Made by a program: the position numbers and the translations under genes. DNA of 64,000 bases from NCBI GenBank assembly GCA_011800805.1, contig MPNW01000559.1, positions 174,438 through 238,437 of the forward strand, written 5' to 3'. Source of the stretch: Hirudo medicinalis (lineage: Eukaryota > Annelida > Clitellata > Hirudinida > Hirudinidae). The notes under the pieces were generated by a model that saw only the letters and a list, made by a program, of their open reading frames with translations, did not search any database and was not told the DNA's origin. Of this stretch, positions 27,801-47,100 are shown in pieces. The stretch's first letter is position 1, and every line of letters begins with the position of its first letter.

Positions 27801-30416
27801 GAAAGAACATTTATTTAAATTAGAATGACTGACTGAATGAAATGATCTAATCGTAGTGCCAGTGATATTTCACTACGAAGTAGTGCGGTATTTCGGAAAG
27901 TGAGGAATAATGAAGCCGTTGTAAAAAGAGATCAAATCCATCTCGGTCATCATCTACCTCCCTGCAGGCATTTCCAAATACTCATTTAGATCGACCGAAA
28001 GAGTAAGCAATCTTTCGACAAGATGTCACAACAAATACAATATCGCTGATAAGAAACTCGATCCCTATAACCAAAAGAAAAACAAAGCCTTTCGATTTAT
28101 TCTCATCGTTGAGGTTTTATGGAGTATATAAGATGGTGGAATAGCTAGGAATAAGTTCAATTACTGAATATAAGTTGTAGAGTTACAGCCATTTGTCTCA
28201 CAAATACTTGTTCCAATCACAGTGCACTTGAGAAGTGGAATCCATTGCAGCTTCCAACGAAAAATATTTATTATCGCCCCCAATTTGAAACATGTGACGC
28301 TCGAATGTCTGAGTTTCCTTTTGTGAATTTGATCAATACTCCAATTGCCATCTAAAGATACTTTTAGAAATCTCCTTTAAACAATTCCTTTTAAGCCAGT
28401 CCCGCCACGATCATTACCTAACATAGAAGTAATTTGAAATCATCATCACTCAGCTGAATGACATCAAGTCACTCGTTTGAACTTATATTCGAATCAACAT
28501 TAACACATTAACGTTGCAATTCTTCGCCACGGTAAGCAATGTTCGAACGCCTCATTGGATTAACATGGAATTGATTCCGTTCAATTATGAAAAGGAACGA
28601 AAAGTTTTCCAGACTTCCACTGTCTCTGTTATCTCTCAAGAATTTTCGGATTGAATTCGTCTTAAACATTGTTTAATGTTTGCGCAGTCCCGATGTTCCC
28701 ATCCTTTATCCGAATATAAAGCTTTTTTAAAATAATTTATACATTTATTCTCTCGTAAATAACTCGAGAATAACTTTGAATTATTGCCAGCAACTCGCAA
28801 ATATCGACGAAATTCACTTTTAAGCTAGTGGATTGGCAGACGTATTTTCTTTTCGAAACGGGGAAGGAGAATTGCCACGTTGTTGTAACGAGTTCCGGCC
28901 ATTTGCATTGTCTTCAAATTTTAACTAAACGAGGATTATTCCAGGAGGAATGATTGACCCGTAAGAGCCGTGTTGAGTGTCACGTTCGTGAGATGTGCGT
29001 GTTCATGTTTTGCATGCGAACCGAGAGCTACGTTCACACGGACATTTGGCCTATCCCCGATGTTGCTAAATGTTTCCAGAACATTCAACATGGCCAGTGT
29101 TGACTGGAATGTCTACACGATCATGGATTCGAGCAATTTCCTGGTTGCTCGAGGATAAAAAAAGAATTGTGACTGATTGTTGTCGAAGATGTAAACCGCT
29201 CATAAGCTCACTTTCAAACACCATCGTTTGTAAAATATTGTTTATGAGAGCATCACTTGCCATCTAAGATGTTTCAAATGACTAAGATGAAAGGAGCAGA
29301 TAAATGAATGAATGAAGCCGTGTGAATCATCATAGAGCTTGTTTGTTCAGAAGCCAACACCGGCATAAAGTTGATTTTAATTGCTCCAGTTTGAAACGCC
29401 GCATTTGAATCGTGGCTCGAAGTAATTTGTTGGAAATTAACGCTGCAAAAGCGTAAAACGAGTTGAGAAAAGGCAAATCGAAAATTGACATATGGAAATT
29501 ATCTTGTCAACCGTTGGCCGCTGATATTCTTGCATTCGTTTTATTAATTCGAAGAATCATTTCACGAGACAGGAAATCGATGATGAGACGCTTAATTGCC
29601 AGAATTTGTGAACAAACGAAGTTAAGCAACATTTCTCGAGTTCATTTCGTTCGAATTGTGGTTGAGAAACTCGAAGGACTATTTAAGTGGGTGATTGAAG
29701 ATCAATAGGCTGAGGAAATGTGGCTGCTGGTTATGAGGAACTCTTATGCTAATTAGTTTAACACTGCCTTGTTTTGCCTTCCATTGATGGATTTCGTGAA
29801 ACAACTCGAAAGAAAGAGATGTGAATGATTACAAAGAGGGATGTGATTCATTGTCTGAAATGCAACGCCTTGCATTTATTTGTTGATGTCAGGGGAAGGC
29901 CAAACAATTGGAGTTTGCGAACAACTTTGAGATTTCACTCGTTCTCACAACCTTCTTGTCTCGCATTTCTCGAAAACAATAAATTTAATTGGCTCAATCA
30001 ATCAATACGTGTGTCATAGCACACTTCCTTCTGCTCAGGAGAGCAAATCCACGAGGGAAACTTGAGGCCACGGCACACATCCTGACTTAGGCCATCGTCA
30101 TTGAGGCACAAATGAACCCAAGAGCAGAGGAAGGAAGACCCCCTGAAGGAAAACACGTTTTCATGAAACCAACACATAAAGACATGTTTTTTCGTTTTAC
30201 CAATCGCTAAGTATACAGATGCGTGTACAGCGCGTGCACATAGGAGCCTACATGATAGATAACTACTGATTCAACAATATCGTATATCATAGTTGGCCCA
30301 TACGTCCGGTCGAAGCAGGAGAGGGATACAAGAGGATTTCGTGTTTTCACCGAGTGCTTCTTAACTATTCTTGAAAAAGCAAAGATTGTTGCGTTTATAT
30401 CGCTTATAAGATTTTC
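24871..30416. other. Long non-coding stretch upstream of the scribbler-like gene
   Basis: About 5.5 kb without recognisable exons on either strand. AT-rich, no large repeat. It lies between MRPL46 (minus) and the first recognised exon of the scribbler/ZNF609-like gene (plus), so it probably holds that gene's promoter, its 5' exon (the family's acidic DSGDEWD-type N-terminal motif, which I did not find) and regulatory DNA. Confidence 0.4.
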
Positions 30417-37036
<6,620 letters not shown>

Positions 37037-37473
37037 AGCGAGCATCGGTCTTAAATTTTATGATCTTTGGACGGTTCTTAGTTCTTTGTTAATTTATCTG
37101 CAAGAGGTAAATTCGTAGGCAATTCGTGCATGCGTGGAGCTTTTTACTCACGTCAGTTCTTAAACATTTGAGCGCATAGAAGATCGACACTGGTTAGTCC
37201 GTTTAGTGCACCTTGGTAGGGGGGGTGGTGAGGACGCGATGTCCGTGAAACGTTCCTATTCCACACTAGCTTAGATATTCTTCCCTCAAGTCCTCCATGT
37301 TTATAAAGTCGATATTTACAATCATCACATGTTGCTGTAAATTACATCGCTTTTTAGCTGCGCGTATCTCTTGTCCTCTCTCGCTTCTCGTTCCACGTTT
37401 GCCAAATATAGACATGAAAATAGATGTCGTCTTCTTCATCACTCTGCAATCGCAGAGAGTTCAATGAAAAATG

Positions 37474-37505
37474 AAAACAAAACAAAACAAAACAAAACAA
37501 AACAA
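37474..37505. repeat. (CAAAA)n pentanucleotide
   Basis: About six CAAAA units in a row. Confidence 0.9.
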
Positions 37506-38288
37506 CAAGCTTGGAGTTTGGAGTGAAAAGGACACAATGTTTCACTCATGTCTTGGTCAGCGTTGATGGCTTCGTTTCATGGAAAATTAGCGTGAGATTC
37601 GCTGTCGGATATCAGCGCTAAAGAGTGCAATTTGAATTTGAGCACATTTTCATGCGTCTGTTCTTCATTGAAAGGGAAAGACCAGCATTTAAAAATCTCC
37701 CACATGTTTCACGCACACGCTCAACAGGCAGCTTCTTTCTACTTGTGAAGCCGGTTTGAAGTCTGCTGCAATGGCCCTCACCTTTGTTGTCCAGGGGGTT
37801 AGTGTCGGGTAATGGTGCTATTTCAATAAGTTGTATTATTGCTTCGAACGTTTCGCACATTTGACACTGGAAGGAAGTCTTATAAAGTTTCTCCGCACAC
37901 GAGCGGATATTGTCTTGATAATAGATCTGTTGGTCTTAGCTCTGCACCACGGCATAATTATGTTTATAATCTCAGGCGAGTTCCGAAGTGGCGCGTCTTC
38001 TCTTTCCACTGATTTCGTCTGCTCCGCTTGTCCCCAATCAGCTTTGATTTCCCCATCACTGAGCAGCTTTTTAAAATGCAGTTGAAATTTCCTCTATTTT
38101 TCTTGAAAATAATTTCATCGCAGTAAATCGCAGTGTTGCACCAGCTCCACTCCATGAACAGAATTCAAGGTAAGTGCTGGATACAACTCTCTCCAATTTT
38201 TATGAAATTCCTCAACTAAGGACGTTTGTCTAGAGTAATTCTAGTGCTACTCATTGAAAGAAAAACAGAACATCTCTTCTGTGTTCTA

Positions 38289-38330
38289 CATACATAAATA
38301 CATACATAAATACATACATACATACAGAAT
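38289..38330. repeat. (ATAC)n tetranucleotide
   Basis: About ten ACAT/ACATA units with AAAT interruptions. Confidence 0.85.
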
Positions 38331-40779
38331 CCACACATTCGTGTGTTGTCCACTCAAAAATCTTTAATCCCAGTTGGAATGCACTCGACGGAGATGAACT
38401 CGTGTAAGGAGTTGGATTTCTTTGAGAGCAGATGTTTGATTCAAGTGGCAGAGAATTTATCCGAGCTTTATTAGACCATCCCACTCACGCACTCTATATA
38501 ATAGGAACTTCCATTGAGACGAGTCCCATGCCGACCTGCTGAAGTAGAATGTAGAATGATTGTCATAATCTCTTTGAATCACGAAATGCCTCTCTGAAAG
38601 GTCATGAATTGAAGATGACCAGTATTTATGCCGATAGTCGATAAGATTTTTGGATGCTTAGCTTCGAGTCTTCCATATAAAATGTACGACCTTGGGACTG
38701 GGAATTAGTTTGCAACAACGTCTTCCCTCAGCCATTAACAACTCCTTTGCAGGTGACTGAAATGCCCATGAATTTCCACATAATTGGTCCCAGCTACGCT
38801 GTCTCTTAGCCAGATCCCACCTTTAAGGATGGATTTATCGTCCGCTGCTTGCAGAATTTAAAAACGGCAACATGTCGAAAACTGCACTCTGAATAATGCG
38901 CTGGGAATGTAAGATGAGTTCTTCCATTGCACTGCTCAGACAAATGATTTGTCGAAGCCAACACACGTCACTTGCACGTTTCTATCTCTGGAAGTGAACG
39001 GATTTTGTTTTCCATTTTGACGCGGAGGCAGTTCAGAGCATCAGGCGACCATCATTGATCGACTCTAATGTCAACATGGACTCATTCATCGAGTGTAGAA
39101 AGCAAATTAAACTCCAAATCAAGTCTAAGAAATGCCGCATCGTTTCGACAATTCAATCATTGTGTCCTGCTGAGAAATAGAGATGGCGATGAAAAAGGGA
39201 GCGAACACTTTCGTATGTTTGAGTCGGTGGAGAGTTTGCGGAGGAAGACTTAACAACACGAAACACTTGATTTCTTGGCTAAAATGTCGAACATGTGTTG
39301 TGGGCATTGTTGATTCTATGAAATATTTGCTCACAAGAGACCGTTTTACTCGCGCCAAGAGACAGCGTTTCGTTTGAACCTCTCCAATGTGTAACACCCC
39401 CTGGCTGATTTGTAATCAGTCCATTTTCTTTCTTATCAACGCCTAGGTGATGGTTGAGAAGCGCAGGTGTCCGGAAGCCTTGTAGGTCTTCTGAAATGAC
39501 TTGCAGTTGTCCAACTTTCCCGGGATTCATCAAATCGACTTCTTCCGAAATATGACTTCCAAAATAACACGCACAACGAAGCAATAGAACTGTAAATGCT
39601 TAAAAGCATCCGGAATTGTGAATTAATTCCATCAGATATTGAATGCTGCTTCGAGCACCATTTGACAATCAATTTTCGGGTCCTCATTTGGCTTCTCTTT
39701 GAAGCCAGCAATGTGATGAGTTTGGTTATTAACAAACGCACAAGTTGCCGTTGTTGTTGCTGGATGACATTGGAGAGAAGTGGACAATGAACACTTCCTC
39801 CTACTCTGTGTGCCATCATCCTTCTTTCGTGAAGATATGAGCAGAGCGGAGATGGATGGAGAAGTGACACAAAGATTTGCACACGCCTCTCCGTTCAGGT
39901 AAAACATCGATGCTGGCTATTTCGGTCATTTGCGTGTTTGTTGAAAGAAAATCACTAATGCAACTTCTGCCGTCCAATATTTTCATCAGCGCACGAATTA
40001 CTTTAATCTCTGCTCAGTTCTCCTGTACAATCAACGACGTATAAATCTGTGTTGAGTCAGTCGATCCGTTCAACTGTTGTTTCTCGTGAGAATGCCATCT
40101 CCAGCTAATCATATTATCATCGGCCTTTCTGAGACCGAATGGCCTTTGATAAGGAGGTGATAAGCGAGGGATTTAATGGACAATAATTATTCAATCTGAG
40201 ATCATTTCCTGAGAACTTGATGTAAAACGTGGGACAATGAAATTCCCTCTGGCTTTGGAAAGAAAGCCTGTTGAGGGCTGCTGTTAAACCGAGGCAAAAT
40301 CGATGGGGACATGACAAATGAACGAATGAGGAGGCACAACCGACCGGTTTGAACTGACATGTCGGAGACATTTCCTTCACCGGGGTGTATTTTAATCAGC
40401 GATTCTTTCGTTTATAATTAGTCGGCCTGTTTATGAATCTGGTGTTGTTTGCTGCGCGAGGAAGCAACCTGCTTTCGGTCGATGCTTCGAGTAAAGGAAT
40501 CACTTTCTTGACTTCCAAGGAAATTTGAAGGTTCATTAAAGATTCAAATTGCATTCGTACAAACCTGTCTTATTATCGCCCAGAGTTTTTATTGGGTTCA
40601 CGAATGAAACAAGGAGTGCAGTTGAATGAGGGGGTTTGCTGCAGCATGCCAAGAAATTTAAAAATGCTTTCATTTCGTTTCTTCTTCAATTCACGCTTTA
40701 TTTAACGCTTGTTAAATGTTTTGCGCACTGTACAATGTCAATGCGCTCATAGTAGTCGTAATAGCATTAATAAAAACAA

Positions 40780-40848
40780 TAATGATGCTGATGATGACAA
40801 TGATGATGATGATGTTGATGACGACGACGACGACGATGATGATGATAA
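40780..40848. repeat. (GAT/GAC)n microsatellite
   Basis: Mixed GAT and GAC triplets that give a poly-Asp frame; no sign that it is coding. Confidence 0.85.
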
Positions 40849-41524
40849 ATATTCAATATTGAGAATGTTTCATAAGTTGGTAGAACTGCTAACAACATTG
40901 AGAAATGTTGGAGCAATGAAAATGTCTAGAAATGCAAGGTCGTGTTGAGAGGAAGAACTCTGAATAGACATCACTTGATTGCTTTAATCTCCATTATGAA
41001 CGCCCAACATTATTATTTGTTATTTATTAATGAATATTTATCATTAATAATTGATTTATTACCACTTAATCATCAATTGTGAGTCTCAGGCCTGATATGA
41101 AGTGTTGACATCTGATCTGTCGGTTTGTGTTGCGTGTGCAGCTACCTTAGCACATCCCACGCTAAATATTGATGAGGTGAGCATTACAAATGAATTTCTT
41201 ATTACAGCCAAATAATTATTTATCACCAATAAATAATTAATCATCAATACATTGATGTCTCCATCGCTTTTGAACGGGGGAGGGAATGGAAAACAACCTG
41301 CTGGATTTTGGGATTTGATTGTTGCTGAATGCTTAATTGGATGCAAACTGGTCATTTTTACTCGGAGAGAAATATTCCAAATCATGGACGGAAAGAGAAG
41401 AAAGTTGTTGTTGAAGTGCCTTTCAGTTTCTCATGTTGTTGTTCAACGACTCATGTTTTCAGCAACAAATGGAGTGTGTTTCTCACAAGACGATTTCACA
41501 TGAGAGGATGGTGATTATAAAATG

Positions 41525-41610
41525 CAATAATAATAATAGTAATAATAGTAATATTAATAATAATAATAATCATAATCATCATCATCATCATCATCGTAAT
41601 CACAATAATC

Positions 41611-41669
<59 letters not shown>

Positions 41670-41730
41670 CGTAATCATAATAATCGTAATAATAATAATA
41701 ATAATAATCGTAATCATAATAATCGTAATT
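41525..41730. repeat. (AAT)n compound microsatellite
   Basis: AAT triplets interrupted by CATAATCGT blocks and a CAT run. Poly-Asn and poly-Ile frames on the two strands are artefacts. Confidence 0.9.
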
Positions 41731-43364
41731 CCATCGAAACGTCTGCTCGTCCTGAGAGTTTCTCTCCATTTTTCGAAGCTTTCACCGAGATTGTTTCGTG
41801 TTTTTGATTGAAAAGATCCACTTTTCATAGGAACGATGTCCTGAACGGTGATTTTGTAATCTTGATATGAGTTCATTTGAAGCACCTCTAAAAGGGAGCA
41901 GACTGAATATGTGGGAATAAATGAGAAATACGGTCTTCATGTTTTATTGGGCTGTAAGTGATGAATCGATAGCATAGGAGCAGCGAAGATAACAGAATGA
42001 ATATTTAAAGAAGGAATCTTTGGATTTCATGCATGTCGACAAGGACGTAGATGATAAACATTCCAACCGCAAGTAGTCCACAGCCATTACACCAGAAGCA
42101 CTCTATTAAACGTCAGATGTCATGAGGCGCTTGAAAATCAATTAAGAGACCATGATTGTTGAATAACTTCCAGGCAAAATGAATTCATTAGGCTTTTTAG
42201 TTGCCACCAAAATGTTTCTAAGTGTTTCTCAGTTGTTCAGTAACCGCATCTGAATGTGGAGTTAATTTTGAGAGCACATTAATCTCTCATCAGGGAAAGC
42301 ATTTTGCGAAGATGTTCAAAAAATGAAGGGAGATCCCAGTCCAATATTTCATCGTCTGGCGAGATGCACGAGCTGAAATGATAACTTTAAAATGCTCGTG
42401 TCACACGCAGATATGCTCACGACTTAAATGCTTGGTGACACGGCCTGTTTATTGATTTATGTAACTGCTTCTTTCTCTTCATGGTCGTCAATGGCCGGCT
42501 TTCATGTTTCAGTTTATGCGTGTTATACTTTCTCCGGAGTTAATTTGAACTTCTTGAGAAGGAAAGAATGTCGATTCTATCGTTCCTGCAGAGTTTGGTC
42601 GTCTGCGAATGCTCCCGGGAGATTGAAAGCAATATTGATAGGGTTGTTAATGGCCACTGTGTTATTGAATTAAGCAGCACAGGTGCCGAGCACAGAAGCA
42701 AACAAATTGCTCTCCTTGTAACGAATGCCTGGAAATCTTTTCACGACGTATAAAAGTGGATTCCATTTCAACGATCGCATATCGTGAATTTTCTGAGGTG
42801 TTCTGCATTGAATAATTTACAGGCTTATTATTTTATACGTTTTATAGGCACCTGCTCCTCAATTATTGATCACCAGAGAGCGCGAATGAAATTTTTGGCT
42901 TTGATGGCGTCGATGGCCTAAAAAAATTTAATTCATCATGTCCAATTGAAGCATCTTTAAACAAAGTCGTTAGCAGATTTCAATCATTCGTTGCTAGGAT
43001 GTTTTAGCATATTGCAGATGCTTCGCCCGATTAAATTCTAAATGATATTAAAAAGATCATAAAATGAAATGATTCAAATTAACTGAATAGGATTCAATGT
43101 TTTGTATGTTTGAATGTTAAAATCAAAAATCTCAAAACGTTGAGAAAAACAAACAAAAATCATTTCAAGGACCGAAAAATGTTTTTGAACTTTTTAAGGT
43201 CTTCAATTGAATGGAATTTTTAAGAGGCTGAGAATCTAACAGGTCAATGACACCTGCATGGAAACTTCACCTGGTTGTGAACAGTTCGGTTAGGCTCAAG
43301 CTCCACAAAAGTCATCCGCTCCTTCTGAACAAATCCAACATCTTCAGCGCACACATTCATTATC

Positions 43365-43489
43365 ATATTATTATTGTAATTTATTATTAGATTATTCATT
43401 ATTACCTTTACAATTTGTTTGTATATTATTCATTATTATTTTACAATTTATTATTATATTATTCATTATTATTTTACAATTTATTATTA

Positions 43490-43532
<43 letters not shown>

Positions 43533-43640
43533 GTTATTGTTGTTGTTGTTGTTGTTGTTGTCGTCGTTGTCGTCGTTGTCGTCGTCGTCGTAGTCGTCGT
43601 TGTCGTCGTCGTCGTAGTCGTCGTTGTTGTTGATGATGAC
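43365..43640. repeat. Compound microsatellite ATT to TTG to TCG
   Basis: Three ~30-bp copies ending TTTACAATTT, then (ATT)n, (TTG)n and finally TCG/TTG triplets, ending about 65 bp before the first actinin exon. The triplet type changes in order along the tract. Confidence 0.9.
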
Positions 43641-43704
43641 ATTATTATCATTGTTTTCATTGCCATTATACTCGATGGCGATGGAATTGGCTAAAAAATT
43701 GCAG

Positions 43705-44116
43705 ACATGATAACATCGGTGAAGCCAGATGAGAGGTGTGTCATGGCCTACGTGTCCTCGTACTACCATGCATTCTCTGGAGCCCAGCAGGTGTCGATAC
43801 CATCATCATCATCATCGGCATCGTCACCATTATCCATAGAATTTAATCATCGCCATCATCGTTCGAATAATTGGAAATTCATTTCATCTCAACATTTTAA
43901 AAACTTTATTCTCAAATCGTCACAGGCTGAGATTGCTTCGAGCAGGATCTGCAAAGCACTCAGGATCAACCAGGAGAACGAGAAGCTCATGCAGGAATAC
44001 GAAGATTTGGCCAGCAACGTTAGTCACCTGACCATCCGTTGACCTGATGGCATGGCTACAAATAGGCTCAACAATGACGACGACGATGATGATGATGATG
44101 ATGATGGTGATGATAG

Positions 44117-44192
<76 letters not shown>

Positions 44193-47100
44193 AACATTAA
44201 CAAAGATACTAGAAACCTGGAAGGCTAAAATAGAAACAATAGTCAAAATCAATAATAACATTGATGAAAAAAAAAATTAGCAGCAATGGATGTTCATTCG
44301 TCTGCTCATAATTTATTCCAGCTACTGGAGTGGATCGAGCAGATGAGACCGCAGCTGGAAAACAGGACCTCGGTGAGCACCCTCCCCCTGGCCCAGAAGA
44401 AACTGGAAGAATTTCGTGACTACAGGGGGGTCCAGAAGCCGCCAAAGTTGGAGGAGAAGGCCGGACTTGAGACGACCTTCAACAACCTTCAGACGAGACT
44501 CAGGCTCAACAACAGGCCCGCTTACATGCCCACCTCTGGAAAGTTGATACTGGTGGGATGAGGGAGTGATTGTTGTATTGTATTGTTGCTGTTGTATTGT
44601 TTTGTTGCTGTTGTATTGCATTGTTGCTGTTATATTGCATTGTTGCTGTTGTATTGTTTTGTTGTTTGTACGTTTTGTTTAGTGGTTACTATTGATTATA
44701 ATTAGTTATTCAACTAATTAGCATGTTGATTAGCATATTCATGCTTCTTATTCAAGGACATCAGCACCGCCTGGAAGAACCTGGAAAATGCGGAGAAGGG
44801 ATTCGAGGAGTGGCTGCTGTCCGAGCTTCAGAGGTCTGTTGTGATGATGTGATTATGTGATAATGTGATGATGTGATGTTGTGATGATGTGATGATGTGA
44901 TGTTGTGATAATGTGATGATGTGATGTTGTGATGATGTAACGTCGTGACCGCGAATTTTTTTATATTTCAAGTTTTTTTCTAATAAATTTTAATTGGACA
45001 TGTTTTGGATGTTAAAGTCTACTAGCGATGTTCAGAAAGATGGATAGATGAATGGATGAGTGCTTGGATGGATGGATGGGTGTTGGTTGAAACAACCGGT
45101 TGGTTGTCGATCGAAGGCTTCAGAGGCTGGAGCATCTGGCAGAGAAGTTCAAGCACAAGTGCGACAACCACGAGGAATGGATGAGTGGCAAGGACCTGCT
45201 CATGGCAAAGGATGACTACAAACTCTGCACACTCAACGAACTCAAGGTTTAATTAAAGTTTTGAATTTATGAAAAATAATGAAATAAATGATTTCCTGGG
45301 TTTGATTGAATACACCTGTTAAAATGGGGTTGTTGTACCTGTGAAATTGAACTTTTGTTCTCAGTGAGTGACTTCATCGTACGGGGATAATTAGCTTCAT
45401 GGGGAATAATCATCCTCGTTAAGCTTATTTGAGGCAACTTGAGACTTCTTCCTGATTTTCAATGAACCTCATTTCCTGGGAAATTTATCATTATTTTAAC
45501 TATTTATTATTAAATTTGATGTTAGATTTGACCTTTTTTAGTTGAGTAAACAATAATAAGCCTAACGAGTTTAATTGGATTAACAGCTGGTAAATAAGAA
45601 TGAATTGGTGGTAAGCTTGAAATTAATTTAGTTTTTATTTGACGATGGTGATGTGATGTAATTATGATGCAATCACGTTAGTGAGATGTGATCACGTTAG
45701 TGAGATGTGATCACGTTAGTGAGATGTGATCACGTTAGTGAGATGTGATCACGTTAGTGAGATGTGATCACGTTAGTGAGATGTGATCACGTTAGTGAGA
45801 TATGATCACGTTAGTGAGATGTGATCACATTGATGTCCTTGAACCTCCTCAAGGCTCTAAAGAGGAAACAAGAGGCATCCCAGAGCGACCTCAACGCACA
45901 CACCGAGAGGGTTCAACAGATTTCATCGATCGCTCACGAGTTGAAGTCCGTTCGAAGTTTTGTTTTCGATTCGTTTGAAACAATGGATTTCTTTAAGAAC
46001 TTTGATTTTTCCATTTTATCTTATTTTTCCTAAACGTTTTTCTTAATTATCGATTAATTTATGTTATCGATTACTACATTGATTACTTATCTTAATTATT
46101 TACAATCACACCACTTTGATGTTGTTGTCAAAATAATTTTTTATCGCTGGATCAAGATATGTTTTTCTCATGTTTCAGTTCTCTGGGGTACCATGACACG
46201 GCGTCCGTGAACGAGAGGGAAGCAAGAATCCTGCAGGATTGGAACGGATTGAGAGAATTGATGGACGTGAGGAAGGCGAGGATCGAGGTGAACGATTGAT
46301 GTTTGCTTTCATGATTTCACCATGGTGAAGCAGCTCACCAGAGATTGATGATATCGAGGTCTGAAAGATATCATCAGCACTAATTTGGTGTGATTTCACT
46401 TTTATTTAAGTGCAACGAAGTCGCGTGCCGATCACAAAATTGCCACCATGGAATTATCGCCATCGGGAACTTATGTTTCTGTGCTTTGAGAATTAAGAGC
46501 TGTTGGTGTCTTCGAGGGATATTATTGAATTAAATTATCTTAAAGTTAGTTGTAGTCATGTAAATGCTTACAAATGTTCTTTAAAATGTTGTTGCTACCG
46601 GGCAAATATTCACGAATTTTACGAATTCCAGAGTGCCGAGCAACTGCTGGAAGAGATCGACCAATTGCACCTGGAGTTTGCCAAAAAGGCAGCCGTAAGT
46701 TGCTCGAAGATTTAGGACTCGATTATTTTTTTCGATAACCGATTGTCGTTAAGTAATCGTCACTAACGACCGACTGTCGTCAAATGATTTTCATCATCCT
46801 CTCCTTAATTTGTGGCAGCCATTTAACAACTGGATGGATGGAGCCAAGGATGACTTGGTCGACATGTTCATCGTTCATTCCACCCAGGAACTGGAAGTAA
46901 TTAAGATATTTATGAATTATAAATAAATCTCCATTTAAGCCATTAATTTTAGCCGTGATGTCTGCTAAATGAATGATGTCTTGGCTTTTTTCTCATGCTG
47001 GATTTTACAAATAGTTGAGAAACAATTTATTTTCAATGTTTTTGAAGTGCGGCTTTAATTTTATGGAAACATTCATTGAGACCTACTCACGATCACCTCA

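Larger units (their letters stand above)
37037..43704. other. Long stretch without recognised genes before the actinin exons
   Basis: About 6.7 kb between the last scribbler-like exon and the first actinin exon. I looked for actinin calponin-homology exons and for further scribbler-family exons on the plus strand and saw none. It contains several microsatellites (listed separately) and only incidental open frames. 3' UTR of the scribbler-like gene is likely at the left. Confidence 0.4.

Noticed and set aside
42428..42753. Overlapping open frames that might be missing actinin CH exons
   Set aside because: Neither frame has a CH-domain motif such as WxDGLAF or LLLWCQ.
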